Shown: one piece after another, positions 61,587 to 64,000 of the stretch
Layout: every line of letters begins with the position of its first letter
Numbering within the stretch: position 1 is the first letter of the stretch
From: Paralvinella palmiformis
Lineage: Eukaryota; Annelida; Polychaeta; Terebellida; Alvinellidae
Assembly (NCBI GenBank): GCA_025642065.1
Contig: JAODUP010000947.1
Coordinates: forward strand, 108,501-172,500
Length of the DNA: 64,000 nt
Reading direction: 5' to 3'
Made by a program: the position numbers and the translations under genes
The notes under the pieces: generated by a model
Told to the model about the DNA's origin: nothing
What the model saw: only the letters and a program-made list of their open reading frames with translations
Databases searched by the model: none

Positions 61587-63263
61587 CATGAACACACACA
61601 CACACACACACAGACTGGGTTACCTGCTCAATCATAAAGCCTTATATACATATCTCGATCGTTATAACCAACATGTTCTGTAAAAGGTATTAGTTGTTTT
61701 AGCAGTTGACTTTAATAGGTCGGGTCATCGTAGGTAACGTCATTCTTTGTGAACAAAAATTATTTAGTATTATCAGTCACGTCACATGTATTCTTCCCGT
61801 TATTGTAAATTAAATGAACCTCAGTACTATTTATTTTCTAATTAAACAATTCCATAATAGGACATTTATCAATTAAAAGTACTTTGACTTCATCGTGTCA
61901 TTGTATTTATTTCTTATGATGACAATAGCCATGATATTTATTGTTTATTTTGAACTGTAAATATCATTTTAACTGGCTTCGGAATAGTAAGTATGAGTGA
62001 TATTAATCCAGTTATAATATATAAAAAGTTATATAATTGTTTTATATATCTGCAGTATATATTATAATGTAAGACACCCCTACACAAGTTTAGAGTGTCT
62101 ACCCGCAACTCTTCCCATGTCAATCGTGTCATTACTGTAGAGTGACCCCGTTCGTATTGTTGTATTTTGTTTATCAAGGTCGTTTCGACCCACAGTTTTT
62201 TTCCAGGCGAATTAACATAAGCAAATAATACATCAGCTATTGTCATACATTATTCATTAAACTTGTCCTCGCTACCTTTTACAGACACCAATCTCCCCAA
62301 ACCACGGATTAACAAACATATGTACTGACTAAACAAAACTAATTGTTTACTCGGCTATGCTTCGTACGTGATTCACCTCTGATAGAATCTGTTTTGGTTT
62401 GTTTAAAAATAATAATTTGTCAGTAATTAATATTAAACAGTGAATCAGTCAGTTATAGTCTATATGCACCAGTGTAATGTGTTATTGTTCAAAAGTAACT
62501 ATAGAGCTTCTGTAGTATGTGATGATGTTTCACGATGTTTAAATGGTCACAAAATAATCCGGTTTTGTGTTTTCTTGTTTTTTTTCGATGTTGGTAGTAT
62601 TGACGGGTGAGGAATGGAAGACATAATTTCTGTCATCGTTTATTGCAATTTATTCTCAGCTTTCCTGTTTGTAGTTTAATAGAAATGTCAGCTGAATATT
62701 TAGTTCTTATTTACTTTCAATGCTTTGTATATAACTGTTACTGATCTAAGAGCTCAGTTTAACTGTATATTGATCTATGTGCTTTTTAAGCTATATAGTG
62801 TCCAAGAACCATTTATTCTCTGTACTTAATTAATTTTGGAGATAGAGCTTTCTAGAACTATGTCCTGTATAGTACACATGTTGTTGTTCTATACATTTTC
62901 CCGGTGTAGTCATATTGTAAAGATCTTTTTTTCGAGCTTTTTTACATGGCATTAGTGAATTATAAATAACAGATCTTATGAACAAATTCAGGTAAAAGTA
63001 ATTTCCTGAAAGTATTTCTTATCTGATGTGATCTTTATAGATATCTATATATGGTCACCGATTGAGTGCTATTCAGTAATGTGTACCTATAAAGTGTATC
63101 AAAGTTTGGAAACTATTATTTTTATTATCGTTGTTTGACCTTTCTCTCCAACTGTTAACTATAAATATAACATGTTGATGTGTATTTGACTTATAAATCT
63201 ACCTAATTTTGTTTTATATTTGTGGATACAGGATGGGCATGTACCCTGATGTACATACCCGTA
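47081..63263 (+). CDS. FANK1: FANK1 (fibronectin type III and ankyrin repeat protein 1), 5' part
   Basis: FANK1 in vertebrates is a testis- and cilia-associated protein with one N-terminal FN3 domain and about six ankyrin repeats. Six exons are visible: 47081-47087, 50497-50541, 51965-52127, 55371-55495, 61348-61426 and 63232-63263, all GT-AG with agreeing phases, giving 150 codons. After a short Asp/Ser-rich leader, PPPPIVGKVTHHSVELYW matches the FANK1 FN3 opening almost exactly. YTYRLRFMNADGNSEWSPSV closes FN3. DEPITGEHIHRAVNQSNTKL leads to the first ankyrin repeat. The gene runs off the right edge in phase 1 before the remaining repeats. Introns hold a LINE, a MITE, a SINE and a large minisatellite. 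Confidence 0.93.
47088..50496 (+). other. FANK1 intron 1
   Basis: Contains (CT)n/(TA)n at 47311-47362, scattered (CA)n, (TTA)n at 47653-47667 and a G-run at 49532-49540. No coding region or dispersed element recognised. Confidence 0.55.
50497..50541 (+). CDS. FANK1: FANK1 exon 2 (leader)
   Basis: 45 nt between acceptor TATTTTTCAG and donor CAAG|GTAGGC, phase 1 on both sides. It encodes DKNVDHSDSNGKISQ, an acidic disordered leader. Confidence 0.7.
51168..51359 (+). mobile_element. Full-length tRNA-derived SINE, family A, with target-site duplication
   Basis: The best copy in the window: A-box region CGGTCTAGGGGTAGCGTGTT, B-box GTGTTCGAATCTCAG, body ggaggtcgctcggcccattt, tail agtggccgtaaaacatcatc. 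It is flanked by identical 9-bp repeats AAATGTTCT (51159-51167 and 51360-51368). It lies in FANK1 intron 2. Confidence 0.93.
51965..52127 (+). CDS. FANK1: FANK1 exon 3 (first half of FN3)
   Basis: 163 nt, acceptor ATATTCTCAG, donor TTTAT|GTGAGT, phase 1 in and 2 out. It carries GKVTHHSVELYWEEALAKAQ, then IKISVQEADRIGAWGNIF. The tryptophan in ELYW is the FN3 core residue. Confidence 0.95.
52128..53863 (+). other. FANK1 intron 3, left part
   Basis: (GT)n with a G-run at 52205-52228 and (GT)n/(CT)n mixtures at 53680-53800. 52320-53640 is less AT-rich than the introns around it, but I recognise no frame or repeat family there. Confidence 0.5.
53864..55117. repeat. 24-bp minisatellite, about 50 units
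   Basis: Unit about ACAGTTCTACCCATATCACT then GTAA, with variants (gtcaac, gttgac, ggaaac; tacctgt, tatccat, tattcat). Some junctions are shortened, giving shifts. As 24 is a multiple of three, long open frames appear on both strands (for example 54172-54519), but they are artefacts. A (TA)n array follows at 55147-55191. Confidence 0.97.
55371..55495 (+). CDS. FANK1: FANK1 exon 4 (second half of FN3)
   Basis: 125 nt, acceptor GTTTTTCAG, donor ACAG|GTCAGT, phase 2 in and 1 out. GYAKRYIVVNLEKRTTYTYR then NADGNSEWSPSVSVTTT form the last FN3 strands, with the YRLR and SPSVSVTT signatures of the domain. Confidence 0.95.
55496..58016 (+). other. FANK1 intron 4, left part
   Basis: (ACT)n/(ACC)n at 55757-55825, (CT)n at 56480-56523, and a G-run at 57486-57501. 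No gene or known element. Confidence 0.55.
58017..58325. mobile_element. hAT-like MITE with inverted ends
   Basis: The left end CAGACATGTTGTCAATT pairs with the reverse complement of the right end CAGACATGGGGTCAATT (15 of 17). The flanking octamers GGCTATGG and GTTTATGG agree at 6 of 8, as for an aged 8-bp duplication; CAG-type ends and 8-bp duplications suggest hAT. Internally it repeats caattccaattc and shares 58130-58260 with 34671-34771. About 310 bp, no coding. Confidence 0.65.
58480..60960 (-). pseudogene. Decayed, 5'-truncated LINE (non-LTR retrotransposon)
   Basis: Minus strand, order 60791 to 58549. A linker (60450-60791) has VERVQWDMATADNSTHYKHM and ends SGIVGWNE, typical between endonuclease and reverse transcriptase. 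The RT (59392-60261) shows NYRVIALSNVFKLLD, LVALDASQEFDKVDY and NGVKQGGILSPLL. The next frame (59145-59369) has YDDD where YADD is usual, so both catalytic Asp are kept, then NVKLNSSKSQV. The C-terminal part (58549-58971) has RKCVRRLWNLPNQTHC. Frameshifts separate these parts and the endonuclease is missing, so the copy is dead. CR1/Jockey superfamily is my best placement. It lies antisense within FANK1 intron 4. Confidence 0.92.
61348..61426 (+). CDS. FANK1: FANK1 exon 5 (linker to ankyrin repeats)
   Basis: 79 nt, acceptor TATTTCCAG, donor AGTAG|GTATGT, phase 1 in and 2 out. DEPITGEHIHRAVNQSNTKL then LEEVLSR corresponds to the FANK1 stretch before and into the first ankyrin helix. Confidence 0.93.
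61427..63231 (+). other. FANK1 intron 5
   Basis: (GA)n at 61473-61488 and (CA)n arrays at 61555-61612; otherwise AT-rich. Open frames across the CA arrays are artefacts. A 102-codon minus frame (61938-62246) has no recognisable domain. Confidence 0.55.
63232..63263 (+). CDS. FANK1: FANK1 exon 6 (short, ankyrin 1 start)
   Basis: 32 nt, acceptor GTGGATACAG, donor CGTA|GTAAGT, phase 2 in and 1 out. It encodes MGMYPDVHTR, which corresponds to the GGRVKVDVPN region of human FANK1 just before the first ankyrin loop. Short, but phase, splice sites and alignment agree. Confidence 0.8.
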
Positions 63264-63469
63264 GTAAGTGTTTGTGGGATTTAGTTCATTCCTGACAATG
63301 CTATTTCTTTTATTGGCTTAGTAACAGTGTAGTGACCACTTCTATATAACTGACTTTATATCTTATAGGGGATGTAGTTCTTCATTGTTTATCTTTTTTT
63401 ATAAATTATCACTGCTTGGTCAAGTATTTATACCTGTTTACAAACGAATATGTACATATTTAGATAGGT

Positions 63470-63516
<47 letters not shown>

Positions 63517-64000
63517 ACACACACACACACACACACATACACATACATACATACATACACACAGCCACACACCACACACACCCACACATTCACTTATAAA
63601 TCTACACTCACCAATACACACACCCATACACTCACTTATAAATCTACCCCCTACCAATACACACACCCATACATTCATATTCACTGTTTCTATGCATTAT
63701 GTCACAGACATATGCATGAATAAAACATTTATTGAGATTGTTTATGTTGAATAAGTTTGGCACATTTTAATTCTGTACTGAAGGCATGAGTCACTAAATA
63801 TTTTATGTGTATTTGCTAGTTTCACATTACATTGACTAATCTGTATTGGTATTTAGCAGTTTGTTTAATAAGTCACTGCTCTATAAAAGTATAATTATCA
63901 AATCGTTTGGCTGATTTAGTAAATATAAAATTTTGTTGTTGTAGGTTATTGAGGTATAAATGATTATTATTTTATAGATTTGTTAAATATTATTACCACA
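63264..64000 (+). other. FANK1 intron 6, incomplete
   Basis: A long (CA)n array with (CATA)n at 63472-63562, then a ~48-bp tandem pair around 63590-63680 (cacttataaatctac ... ccaatacacaca). No ankyrin-coding exon is visible before the edge. Confidence 0.6.

Noticed and set aside
61388..61635. Cys-Val-rich minus frames
   Set aside because: Translation of (CA)n on the opposite strand, overlapping a FANK1 exon.
63385..63723. 112-codon frame of Thr-His repeats
   Set aside because: Translation of (CA)n/(CATA)n arrays.
1..64000. CRISPR arrays, bacterial operons or prophage
   Set aside because: The direct repeats found are microsatellites, minisatellites or transposons, and the genes are spliced eukaryotic ones.

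Overview
The window is animal nuclear DNA: AT-rich, spliced, and dense in microsatellites and short dispersed repeats. It holds two protein-coding genes in head-to-head orientation. Exon and intron style, several tRNA-derived SINE families, and LINE, Tc1 and hAT remnants fit a lophotrochozoan invertebrate. A mollusc is my best guess, but no marker in the window proves it.

On the minus strand from about 38.9 kb down to 2.0 kb lies a complete RGS12-type regulator of G-protein signalling. I rebuilt 16 coding exons from splice sites whose phases all agree, giving one open frame of 1,888 codons. The domain order is PDZ, PTB, RGS, two Ras-binding domains and GoLoco, then a long serine-rich tail ending in VSFV. 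A non-coding first exon with a strong donor lies near 38.8 kb, beside a CRE and an E-box. Two further ATG-led exons (25.65-25.76 kb and 23.47 kb) sit in the large intron before the RGS exon. Both end in phase 0 and could start short, RGS14-like isoforms lacking PDZ and PTB. A 15-nt microexon adding four lysines lies between the Ras-binding and GoLoco segments.

On the plus strand from 47.08 kb to beyond the right edge lies the 5' part of FANK1 (fibronectin type III plus ankyrin repeats). Six exons are visible: a 7-nt coding start, the FN3 domain and the linker to the ankyrin repeats. The ankyrin exons must lie beyond 64.0 kb.

The space between the genes (39-47 kb) and the introns are full of repeats. 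They include a decayed LINE (58.5-61 kb), two short LINE 3' ends (22.2 and 46.1-46.6 kb), a Tc1/mariner relic (40.6-42 kb), three tRNA-derived SINE families, a hAT-like MITE, an element with ATATACT-type inverted ends inside RGS12 (11.4-12.1 kb) and several unclassified dispersed pairs. There are also four minisatellites; the largest is about 1.25 kb of 24-bp units in a FANK1 intron.

I see no operon, CRISPR array, rRNA or functional tRNA gene. The most interesting items are the alternative 5' exons and microexon of RGS12, its possible self-recognition by PDZ ligand, a pair of perfect adjacent hairpins at 26.7 kb, and a perfect 12-bp hairpin in a CTAG-rich tract at 38 kb.
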